From CBDVBD01 sp965372135 (GTDB lineage Bacteria; Electryoneota; RPQS01; CBDVBD01), in assembly GCA_965372135.1 (NCBI GenBank), contig CBDVBD010000038.1, positions 1 to 22,648 of the forward strand: a DNA stretch of 22,648 nucleotides, given 5' to 3'. Below are positions 1 to 6,458 of this stretch, one piece after another. Position 1 is the stretch's first letter; each line of letters opens with the position of its first letter. A program made the position numbers and the translations under genes. A model generated the notes under the pieces. That model was given only the letters and a program-made list of their open reading frames with translations, was not told the DNA's origin and ran no database searches.

Positions 1-254
1 ATCATTGAGGTGGTGAAAGCACCCTGCAGGACGCTGCCTGTGCTTGAGGTTGCATAGGCTGAAGAAAAGCTGTGCGACCAGTGCATGCGGCTGGGATCTA
101 ACAGAGTCCCCACGTTGGAAGGGAACCCAAGGTTGTGATTGGGTGCGCGAAGGTATTCATCCAGGCTGGTGTTATTAGCGGGTTGATCCCGAAACTGCGC
201 TATTCCTAGGATGGGAACGATGAGCAGTAATAGGTAAGTCACAATCTTTTGCAT
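1..254 (-). CDS. Secreted protein of unknown function, N-terminal part only
   Basis: Eighty-four codons are open from an ATG at 254 to the left edge, so the C-terminus is missing. The protein starts with a signal peptide: MQK, then a hydrophobic stretch at about residues 4-18, and a likely cleavage after GIAQ (residue 20). The mature part has the segment LLDPSRMHWSHSFSSAYATS (51-70) followed by a Gly/Ser-rich stretch. From memory this DPSR..SHS pattern begins a family of secreted, probably beta-rich proteins seen in FCB candidate phyla; I cannot name its function. The start is supported by GAGGTG (minus strand) 6 nt before the ATG, and by a good promoter just upstream, so the gene is probably transcribed apart from the glmU-like gene before it. 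It was too short and too close to the edge to be judged further. Confidence 0.75.
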   Translation of the reverse strand, partial: MQKIVTYLLLLIVPILGIAQFRDQPANNTSLDEYLRAPNHNLGFPSNVGTLLDPSRMHWSHSFSSAYATSSTGSVLQGAFTTSM

Positions 255-286
255 GGTGTCACCTCGTGATTTATTGACCTGTTTCT

Positions 287-315
287 AAAATAATAACTGT
301 AGATGCGAATGTCAA
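287..315 (-). promoter_or_regulatory. Sigma70-like promoter for the truncated secreted-protein gene
   Basis: On the minus strand a perfect -35 TTGACA (315..310) is followed by a 17-nt spacer and a -10 TATTTT (292..287). Transcription would begin around 280, leaving a leader of about 25 nt with the GAGGTG ribosome site. The same -35, spacer and -10 recur at 10966-10994. Confidence 0.6.
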
Positions 316-339
316 TGGTTTTCTCACTTTTTTAGTGAA

Positions 340-1083
340 TTATTGGCGGTTACGTTGTGTTAACACTTGTTCAGCTTCGGCAAGTTCGGCGGCGGTATTG
401 ATGCCTTTTACCAGGGTGGCGTCTTCGATTTTGTATGCGGACACTTTACAGCCGTCTTCGAGGGCGATTTTTACGATATCGGTGATGTAATATTCCCCTT
501 TGGCGTTGTCATTGCTGATCCTGTGCAGCCGGTCGAACAGTTCGTCATGCTGGACAAGGTATATTCCGGAATTGTATTCCTTGATTTTCCTGATTTCTTC
601 ATCGGCGTCCTTGTGTTCGACAATGGCGGTAACCAAACCGGTATCGTCACGTACGATGCGACCGTAACCGGTTGGGTCTTCGACTTCCGCTGTCAGTAAG
701 GTTAACCAGGCTCCCGATTTGCGATGGTGTTGCAGGTATTCCTGTAGCACTGTTTCCGTCAGTAAAGGAACGTCACCGGAAAGTATCATCACATCACCGG
801 CGAACTCATCCAATGCCGGTTCGGTTTGCAGTACGGCGTGTCCGGTGCCTTGCGGATCATCCTGGTGTGCGAAAGTCACATCATCGGCGCCGATCGATTT
901 CATCACCTTTTCTTTTTGATACCCAATCACAGCGATCAGTTTAGATGGTAACAGCGAACGGGCAGCATCAACAACATAAGCAATCATAGGGCGATGGTTC
1001 AGCGGATGCAGGACTTTGGGCAAATCGGAATTCATCCGGGTTCCTTTACCTGCAGCCATAATGACCACTGACAGCCGGCGCAT
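340..1083 (-). CDS. GlmU-type nucleotidyltransferase, uridylyltransferase domain only
   Basis: A 247-residue sugar-phosphate nucleotidyltransferase closest to the N-terminal half of GlmU, which makes UDP-GlcNAc from GlcNAc-1-phosphate and UTP for peptidoglycan and LPS. Visible motifs are MAAGKGTRMNSDLPKVLH (residues 9-26; K23 is the expected catalytic Lys), QDDPQGTGHAV, the metal-binding GDVPLL, EYNSGIY, NDNAKGEYYITDI and a late VKGINTAAEL. Bifunctional GlmU is about 450 residues; the left-handed beta-helix acetyltransferase half is absent and the ORF ends cleanly just after the nucleotidyltransferase fold. Start choice: an ATG at 1101 has no well-spaced ribosome site, while the in-frame ATG at 1083 (MRRLSVV) has GGGAG 4 nt upstream. 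It is the last gene of the run from the cysteine desulfurase, 76 nt after panC. Exact sugar specificity is not proven. Confidence 0.88.
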   Translation of the reverse strand: MRRLSVVIMAAGKGTRMNSDLPKVLHPLNHRPMIAYVVDAARSLLPSKLIAVIGYQKEKVMKSIGADDVTFAHQDDPQGTGHAVLQTEPALDEFAGDVMILSGDVPLLTETVLQEYLQHHRKSGAWLTLLTAEVEDPTGYGRIVRDDTGLVTAIVEHKDADEEIRKIKEYNSGIYLVQHDELFDRLHRISNDNAKGEYYITDIVKIALEDGCKVSAYKIEDATLVKGINTAAELAEAEQVLTQRNRQ

Positions 1084-1085
1084 AA

Positions 1086-1122
1086 AACTCCCTATAGTCA
1101 TTTAACTTTCGCAACTCCCTAT
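1086..1122 (-). repeat. Direct repeat of a ribosome-binding sequence before the glmU-like gene
   Basis: The minus-strand 10-mer ATAGGGAGTT occurs at 1122..1113 and again at 1095..1086, 27 nt apart. The second copy is the ribosome site of the ATG at 1083. The first lies 13 nt before the alternative ATG at 1101, too far for efficient use. The duplication is why two starts look possible. Confidence 0.5.
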
Positions 1123-1159
1123 GGGTTTCAATTGATTTTCAACGATCACCAGTTATCCA

Positions 1160-2032
1160 TTACGTCATTTCTAATATGTCATCCTGATCGGAATTTAATA
1201 GGTGGTTGTCTATCAATCGGGCAGGTCCGATATGGACGGCTACAGCGGCTAATACCGTACCATCTATGGTATTTTTGTCTTCCAATGTTATCGGATCAAC
1301 TAAGGACACATAGTCGATTTTAGTACCGCCGGGCTCGTTGATATAGTTAATCATCGCTTTTTGGATGATAGCGCAGTCTGTTTCGCCGTCATCGACCATA
1401 CGATCGGCAAGTTCCAGTGATTGGTTCAGCACGGCGGCTTTCCGGCGTTCTTCAGGAGATAGATAGGCGTTACGGGAACTCATTGCCAGCCCATCCGGTT
1501 CGCGGAAAATAGGCGCAGTCAGGATTTGTACATCCATATTCAAGTCAAGTGCCATCCGTTTCAATATCAGAGCCTGCTGGTAATCTTTCCTGCCGAATAC
1601 CGCGATGTGGCATTGGGTGATGTTAAACAATTTAGTCACCACGGTGGCGACGCCGCGGAAATGACCGTGACGGAAGGCTCCGCACAGTTTTTGATCCAAG
1701 CCTTTGACCAATATGTATGAGTGATAGTCTTTGGGGTATATATCATCCACATCGGGTGCGAACACAACCTGGCAGCCCCGGGCGGATAATTTGGCAATGT
1801 CACCTTCCATATCTCGGGGATACTTATTCAGATCTTCACCGGCACCGAATTGGACGGGATTTACGAATATTGACGTCACCAGGATGTCGCAATGAGGGGC
1901 GATGACATCCAAGAGCGTCAGGTGCCCTTCATGCAATGCGCCCATGGTGGGGACTAATCCGATCTTTTTACCCTCGGTACGCCAAGCTCTGGCTGCATCC
2001 TGCATTTCGGGGACGGTATATATAATTTGCAT
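1160..2032 (-). CDS. panC: Pantothenate synthetase (pantoate--beta-alanine ligase)
   Basis: A 290-residue PanC, which joins pantoate and beta-alanine with ATP via pantoyl-adenylate, the last step of vitamin B5 synthesis in the cytoplasm. The family signature PTMGALHEGH (residues 28-37, with the HxGH nucleotide-binding motif) is intact, followed by SIFVNPVQFG, FGRKDYQQ and the KMSKS-like AMSSRNAYLSPEER segment. Length is normal for the family (about 280-290). It lies 35 nt after panB on the same strand, so the two pantothenate enzymes are surely co-transcribed. No panD (aspartate decarboxylase) is visible here, so beta-alanine must come from a gene elsewhere. The start at 2032 gives the expected family N-terminus. 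Confidence 0.96.
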   Translation of the reverse strand: MQIIYTVPEMQDAARAWRTEGKKIGLVPTMGALHEGHLTLLDVIAPHCDILVTSIFVNPVQFGAGEDLNKYPRDMEGDIAKLSARGCQVVFAPDVDDIYPKDYHSYILVKGLDQKLCGAFRHGHFRGVATVVTKLFNITQCHIAVFGRKDYQQALILKRMALDLNMDVQILTAPIFREPDGLAMSSRNAYLSPEERRKAAVLNQSLELADRMVDDGETDCAIIQKAMINYINEPGGTKIDYVSLVDPITLEDKNTIDGTVLAAVAVHIGPARLIDNHLLNSDQDDILEMT

Positions 2033-2067
2033 GACTGATAATTAAGTTTGGTAACAGTTTGGGTTTA

Positions 2068-2868
2068 TTATTGATAGCTTTCTGCGTCAGTTGGGAACGA
2101 TCCGTCACGGATGTCCTGGGAATACTGCTTGACGGCATCGCTGACCAGGGATGCCATTTCCAGGTAGCGCCTGACGAAACGGGGGTTGAATTTATTGTAG
2201 AGCCCCAGCATGTCGTAATTGACCAACACTTGCCCGTCGCAGTCGGGACCGGAACCGATTCCAATAGTAGGGATGCGCAGGGATTTGGTGACTTCGGCGG
2301 CTAAGGTTCGGGAAATCTTTTCCAGGACGATGGAGAATACCCCGGCTTCTTCAAGCAGTTTGGCATCCTGGAGTAATATTTCCGCTTCCTTTTCTTCGCG
2401 ACCACGGACTTCGTAACCGCCGAATTTGTAGAGGGATTGGGGAGTTAATCCTAAGTGCCCCATCACTGGGATTCCCAATTCCACCAAGCGTTTCACCGTA
2501 TCCACCATCGGGGCGCCACCCTCCAGTTTCACCGCCTGTACGCCGGATTCTTTCAGGAAACGACCGGCATTCCGTACCGTGTCCTCCACCGACACCTGGA
2601 ATGACATGAAGGGCATATCCGCCACCACCAGCGCATGCTTCACCGCTCGGGAGACTGCGGAACAGTGGTATATCATCTGGTCCATGGTGATGGGATGGGT
2701 AGTTTCGTGTCCGGCGACCACCATCGACGCGGAATCACCCACCAATATCACGTCCACCCCCGCCTGATCCTCAATTTCAGCGAATAAGGCATCATAGGCG
2801 GTAAGCACTACGATTTTTTCACCCTGCTGCTTCATTTGTGCCAGCTCTAAAATTGACACTCGCTTCAT
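2068..2868 (-). CDS. panB: 3-methyl-2-oxobutanoate hydroxymethyltransferase
   Basis: A 266-residue PanB, which adds a hydroxymethyl group from methylene-tetrahydrofolate to alpha-ketoisovalerate, the first committed step to pantoate. Motifs seen are LTAYDALFA, the metal-binding VGDSASMVVAGHETTHPITM, ADMPFMSF, VKLEGG, VMGHLGLTPQS, a catalytic Glu in VLEKIS and IGIGSGPDCDGQVLV. The reading frame stays open for 59 more codons upstream, but that extension runs over the 3' end of mnmA and resembles nothing. The ATG at 2868 has GGGAGG 5 nt upstream and gives the normal MKRVSILEL start. It sits 10 nt after mnmA and directly before panC. Confidence 0.96.
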   Translation of the reverse strand: MKRVSILELAQMKQQGEKIVVLTAYDALFAEIEDQAGVDVILVGDSASMVVAGHETTHPITMDQMIYHCSAVSRAVKHALVVADMPFMSFQVSVEDTVRNAGRFLKESGVQAVKLEGGAPMVDTVKRLVELGIPVMGHLGLTPQSLYKFGGYEVRGREEKEAEILLQDAKLLEEAGVFSIVLEKISRTLAAEVTKSLRIPTIGIGSGPDCDGQVLVNYDMLGLYNKFNPRFVRRYLEMASLVSDAVKQYSQDIRDGSFPTDAESYQ

Positions 2869-2878
2869 ATCTCCTCCC

Positions 2879-4024
2879 TTATTGTGTGCTCGATAGTTTT
2901 CGGAATGCATCCAGTTGATCTTTGGGAATGGCAGCAGTAATAATTCCACCACCCAGCAGGAAATCGTCCTGGTAGAATACCACCGATTGTCCGGGTGCGA
3001 TCCCACGGTGAGAGTCATCGAATTCCACCGAGACCTCATCGCCATTGGGGATTACCGTTCCCGGAACACCGCGGTCGCGATACCGGACTTGGATAGTAGC
3101 TGGAAAGGGCTGATCCGGAACTTCGGTCAACCAATTAATATTGAAGGCAGTCAACCCTTTCATCTCCAAAGCAGAGCCGGGTCCAATCACCACTTGATTT
3201 GTATCAGGATTGGTGGCTAAGACGTACATCTTTTCCGCAGCGGAAATCCCCAAGCCTTTCCGCTGCCCGATAGTGTAGTTCATGTACCCGGAATGTTCAC
3301 CCATGACTTCGCCGGATTGGTCGATAATTTCACCGGGTTGGTTTGATTTTAACTGGTCGGGGTAATGCTTCTTTAGGAAATCACGGTACGATTCGCTTAC
3401 GATGAAGCATATATCCTGGCTTTCAGGAACTTCGGCGGTTCGTAAGCCAAGTTCCCTGGCGATGTTGCGTACTTCATTTTTGGTTATTTTGCCCAACGGG
3501 AACAGGGTGGTCGATAACTTTTCACGGGGAACACCCCACAGGGCGTAGGATTGATCTTTAGTATCATCCTGGGCGCGCCGCAACTGCCAACCCTCGGAAT
3601 CATTTGTGATTTTAGCATAATGCCCGGTGGCGAGGTATTGGGAGTTCAAACTCTTTGCTTTCCGCCACAGGGATTGCCATTTGATGATGGTATTACACCG
3701 AATACAAGGATTCGGGGTGCGCCCTTCCACGTATTCCGATACGAAATCATCTACCACCCACTGCCGGAAATCCCGGCGCAAGTCTACCAGGTAATGGGGG
3801 ATGTCCAGTTTGTCACAGACTCGTCTGGCATTGGAGACCGCTTCGGTACTGCAGCAGCCACGTGTGTGCCCGGAGCCTTCGCCGTCGGGATCAATATCCC
3901 ACAACCGCATGGTCAGTCCAATCACCTGGTATCCCGACTTAGACAACAGGGCAGCCGCCACCGAGCTGTCCACCCCGCCGGACATGGCTACCGCTACAGT
4001 GTCTCTGTTTTGCTGCAGGCTCAC
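2879..4024 (-). CDS. mnmA: tRNA-specific 2-thiouridylase
   Basis: A 381-residue MnmA (TrmU), which puts sulfur on U34 of tRNAs for Lys, Glu and Gln. It has the PP-loop ATP-binding SGGVDSS (residues 15-21), the first catalytic Cys in TPNPCIRCN (C107) and the second in SQDICFI, then YTIGQRKGLGI and the C-terminal beta-barrel ending VVFYQDDFLLGGGII. I place the start at a GTG (4024..4022). This GTG overlaps the TGA of the upstream hydrolase as GTGA, has GAGGT 7 nt before it, and gives the usual short N-terminus. The in-frame ATG at 4075 would lie inside the hydrolase gene. The cysteine desulfurase two genes upstream is the natural sulfur donor; E. coli uses IscS and the TusA-E relay, Bacillus a dedicated NifS-like partner. 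Confidence 0.95.
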   Translation of the reverse strand: MSLQQNRDTVAVAMSGGVDSSVAAALLSKSGYQVIGLTMRLWDIDPDGEGSGHTRGCCSTEAVSNARRVCDKLDIPHYLVDLRRDFRQWVVDDFVSEYVEGRTPNPCIRCNTIIKWQSLWRKAKSLNSQYLATGHYAKITNDSEGWQLRRAQDDTKDQSYALWGVPREKLSTTLFPLGKITKNEVRNIARELGLRTAEVPESQDICFIVSESYRDFLKKHYPDQLKSNQPGEIIDQSGEVMGEHSGYMNYTIGQRKGLGISAAEKMYVLATNPDTNQVVIGPGSALEMKGLTAFNINWLTEVPDQPFPATIQVRYRDRGVPGTVIPNGDEVSVEFDDSHRGIAPGQSVVFYQDDFLLGGGIITAAIPKDQLDAFRKLSSTQ

Positions 4025-4983
4025 GGTGTGACCTCGGATATGATCGGCTCCAACAATCCCAATTCCAAGAGCCAAGCTGCGCTTTCTCGAACTAATTCCG
4101 GTACGATGGCAGGTCCTTGACGGTCGATGTGCTGGGAATCCACCCAGACTAACTTTTTAGGCTCGCCGGCGGATTGATAGAGTTCCATGACATATTGTTT
4201 CGGGATTTGAGCATCCTGATGACCATTAATCATCAGGAAGGGTCGCGGTGCGATTTTCGGCGCCCAGTAGGTCGGTTCCAGGGGTTGCAGTATCAAGGCT
4301 GCGGTGCGTGATGCCAGCCAGCGCATGGGTGGGAATTTCAGTATTCCCTGGCGTGCCATATTATGATGCAACAGTTCTGCGAAATCCGCACCACCGAAAT
4401 AGGCGCCCACCATGCGAAATTTAGGGTCCAACCCTCCGGATACTACAGAATAGAACGCACCAAATGATACACCGATGATAAAGATGCGCTCCGGGTCGAT
4501 TTCGGGGATTTCTGTCAAATAGCGCCGGGCATAGATTCCGGCGTTCACACCGTCGAATAACGCTTGGTAGATGGGTCCGATATTCGCCAAGAAGTCCAAG
4601 TTCTTGAATTGCGTCTTTCCCTGATACGGGTAGTCCAATGTAAAGAACGCCATCTGGCGGGTTTGTTCCACCTCCATCACCCAATCGAGGGATTCCCTGC
4701 CGGTATTTAATCCCGCCAGCAATACCACCACAGGATACGGTCCATCGCCATGAGGGATCCTCAAGTACCCATAGACTTCCAATCCCCGGTCATCTTTTAG
4801 CAGTACGGAGTCAATTCGAGCATATCCGGTATCGCCGATGGGGGTACGGGAAGTCTCCGTCAGGATTCCCAAGCGGTTTGTAAGAAATGCGTCACCACGA
4901 GTAGCGAAAACGGCAATTGTAATGCTCGCCGCCAGTACAATCACCAGGATGACGATCCCCAATATTTTCAGTGTCCATCGCAT
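4021..4983 (-). CDS. Membrane-anchored alpha/beta hydrolase
   Basis: A 320-residue serine hydrolase of the dienelactone-hydrolase/acetyl-xylan-esterase-like class. A single N-terminal hydrophobic segment (about residues 6-27) after a short basic start suggests an anchored or secreted protein with the enzyme outside the cytoplasm. The alpha/beta hydrolase core has the nucleophile elbow GVSFGA (S173), the acid in NGHQDAQIP (D257) and the base in VDSQHID (H285), a complete triad; LLAGLNTG probably forms the oxyanion region. The substrate is unknown. It starts 15 nt after the cysteine desulfurase stop with only a weak ribosome site, and its TGA overlaps the mnmA GTG, so it is tightly built into a tRNA-thiolation operon with no obvious biochemical reason. 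Confidence 0.85.
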   Translation of the reverse strand: MRWTLKILGIVILVIVLAASITIAVFATRGDAFLTNRLGILTETSRTPIGDTGYARIDSVLLKDDRGLEVYGYLRIPHGDGPYPVVVLLAGLNTGRESLDWVMEVEQTRQMAFFTLDYPYQGKTQFKNLDFLANIGPIYQALFDGVNAGIYARRYLTEIPEIDPERIFIIGVSFGAFYSVVSGGLDPKFRMVGAYFGGADFAELLHHNMARQGILKFPPMRWLASRTAALILQPLEPTYWAPKIAPRPFLMINGHQDAQIPKQYVMELYQSAGEPKKLVWVDSQHIDRQGPAIVPELVRESAAWLLELGLLEPIISEVTP

Positions 4984-4998
4984 GATAACAGGCTACCG

Positions 4999-6156
4999 TT
5001 AAGACCATTCCGGCGCCATGGCTCGCAGTCTTTCTACTATTGGCGGGATGATTTCGATGGCTCTCGCGATATCGTCGGCATCATTCACCCGTCCCAAGGA
5101 AAATCGGATGGTGCTCTGTGCCAGTTCCCGGTCCAATCCGATAGCAAGCAGCACGTGTGACGGATCCAAGTTGCCAGTGGAACAGGCGCTGCCGGTGGAG
5201 ACCGCTATTCCCTGCAGGTCCATGGATAGCAACAGGGATTCCCCTTCCACATTGGGGAATGACAGGTTCAGGATTCCCGGCAGTCTTTTGTCAGGATGCC
5301 CATTTAGCTTGACATCAGGAATGTGTTTGTTCAATCCGGCATACAACTGATCTCGGAAACCGGTTAACCTTTCAGCTTCTTCGGACATCTCTTCTTGGCA
5401 TATTTGCACCGCTTTCGCCAGTCCGACAATTCCCGGAAGGTTTTCGGTTCCGGTACGCAGTTTGTGTTCCTGACCGCCGCCGTGGGTGCGGGATTTGATT
5501 TTCACGCCCCGGCTGACGTACAGGGCTCCGATTCCCTTGGGTCCGTATATCTTGTGACTGGACAATGACAGCAGGTCAATGTTCATGTCGTTCACGTTTA
5601 CCGGTATTTTGCCGTAAGACTGCACCGCATCGGTGTGGAACCACACGCCTTTTCCACGGCAAATAGCACCGATTTCGGTAATGGGTTGGACGGTACCGAT
5701 TTCGTTGTTCACGTGGTGTATCGACACCAAGAAGGTGTCATCGGTGATGGCGGATTCCACCTCAGCAGGATCTACCATCCCGTTGGAATCTACCTTTACG
5801 AAAGTAACCTGCCATCCATTGTCTTTTAGATATTCAGCGCTGTCAAGTACCGCATGGTGTTCTATGGCGCTGGTAATTAAATGGCGCTTTTTGCCTTGGA
5901 ATTGTTCCGCTAGCCCGAACAGCGCCAGGTTATCGGATTCCGTGCCGCCGGAAGTAAAGTATATTTCATCCGGGTTTGCGCCCAGACTGTCGGCGATGAG
6001 TTCCCTGGCGTCTTCCAATTTGGCTTTAGCTTCCCTGCCGTATCCATGTACACTGGATGCGTTTCCCCAGAAATCATCCAGAGTTTTCTTCACTGCTTCG
6101 ATCACCTGTTTGTCAACCGGAGTAGTAGCGCTGTGATCAAAATATATCCGCTTCAT
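4999..6156 (-). CDS. Cysteine desulfurase, NifS/IscS type
   Basis: A 385-residue class V PLP aminotransferase that removes sulfur from L-cysteine and holds it as a persulfide for Fe-S cluster assembly or tRNA thiolation. It begins YFDHSATTP, has TSGGTESDN, the cofactor-stacking His in EHHAV (H101), the PLP Lys in SSHKIYGPKG (K202) and the catalytic Cys in STGSACSTG (C325). The short Cys loop and overall length fit NifS/IscS (group I), not SufS. The start has GGAG 6 nt upstream. It is the first gene of the run that includes mnmA, and no iscU, iscR or iscA is nearby, so supplying sulfur to MnmA is the likeliest role. I leave the symbol blank because nifS, iscS and the mnmA-partner form cannot be separated by sequence alone. 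Confidence 0.93.
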   Translation of the reverse strand: MKRIYFDHSATTPVDKQVIEAVKKTLDDFWGNASSVHGYGREAKAKLEDARELIADSLGANPDEIYFTSGGTESDNLALFGLAEQFQGKKRHLITSAIEHHAVLDSAEYLKDNGWQVTFVKVDSNGMVDPAEVESAITDDTFLVSIHHVNNEIGTVQPITEIGAICRGKGVWFHTDAVQSYGKIPVNVNDMNIDLLSLSSHKIYGPKGIGALYVSRGVKIKSRTHGGGQEHKLRTGTENLPGIVGLAKAVQICQEEMSEEAERLTGFRDQLYAGLNKHIPDVKLNGHPDKRLPGILNLSFPNVEGESLLLSMDLQGIAVSTGSACSTGNLDPSHVLLAIGLDRELAQSTIRFSLGRVNDADDIARAIEIIPPIVERLRAMAPEWS

Positions 6157-6212
6157 CGTATCTCCAACTTATAGGTATATAACTTGGAACTACCGGCGTT
6201 GAGATAAGTTTC

Positions 6213-6230
6213 AATCCGTCTTTTCGGATT
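6213..6230 (-). other. Small hairpin in the leader of the cysteine desulfurase transcript
   Basis: A 6-bp stem AATCCG/CGGATT with a 6-nt loop lies between the predicted transcription start (about 6279) and the ATG at 6156. On the minus strand it reads AATCCG-AAAAGA-CGGATT. There is no U-run after it in either direction strong enough for a terminator. It may be chance, or part of a roughly 120-nt leader. Confidence 0.25.
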
Positions 6231-6285
6231 TTACTCATTAGACATATGGAGTCGCCGGAGCATACAATATCAACTCAGAACTATA

Positions 6286-6314
6286 AATATACAATTCTCA
6301 ACATCAGAAATCAA
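6286..6314 (-). promoter_or_regulatory. Promoter of the desulfurase-mnmA-pan operon
   Basis: On the minus strand TTGATT (6314..6309), a 17-nt spacer and TATATT (6291..6286) form a sigma70-like promoter. Transcription from about 6279 would give a leader of about 120 nt before the cysteine desulfurase ATG. The gap between the operon start (6156) and the kinase stop (6459) otherwise holds only a leader hairpin and the terminator hairpin at 6399. Confidence 0.5.
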
Positions 6315-6398
6315 GAGTAATCCACGAATTTTCACGTAGGATCGATTTACCTTACTATGGTCTTAATCATGGAGTTATTGCCAGTAATTACATACGAA

Positions 6399-6431
6399 AT
6401 CCCGATTGACGGTCCAATCGGGATGTTTTTT
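6399..6431. terminator. Strong hairpin terminator downstream of the REC-GAF-PAS kinase
   Basis: A perfect 10-bp stem ATCCCGATTG (6399-6408) / CAATCGGGAT (6415-6424) has a 6-nt loop. It lies 35 nt past the kinase stop codon and so fits as that unit's terminator, but on the minus strand it is followed only by UUU. On the plus strand six T residues follow (6426-6431), making it the better intrinsic terminator in the direction where no gene is annotated. Confidence 0.65.
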
Positions 6432-6458
6432 GAGTCATTAGCAATACGTTATGGGCTA

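Noticed and set aside
319..336. TCACT-T5-AGTGA stem as a terminator of the glmU-like gene
   Set aside because: The stem is only 5 bp and on the minus strand it is followed by GAAAAC, not a U-run.
2869..3045. N-terminal extension of the panB frame by 59 codons
   Set aside because: It overlaps the 3' end of mnmA in another frame and the ATG at 2868 has a strong ribosome site and the family N-terminus.
3551..4120. 189-residue plus-strand ORF opposite mnmA
   Set aside because: It mirrors the mnmA coding frame and shows no protein-like motif.
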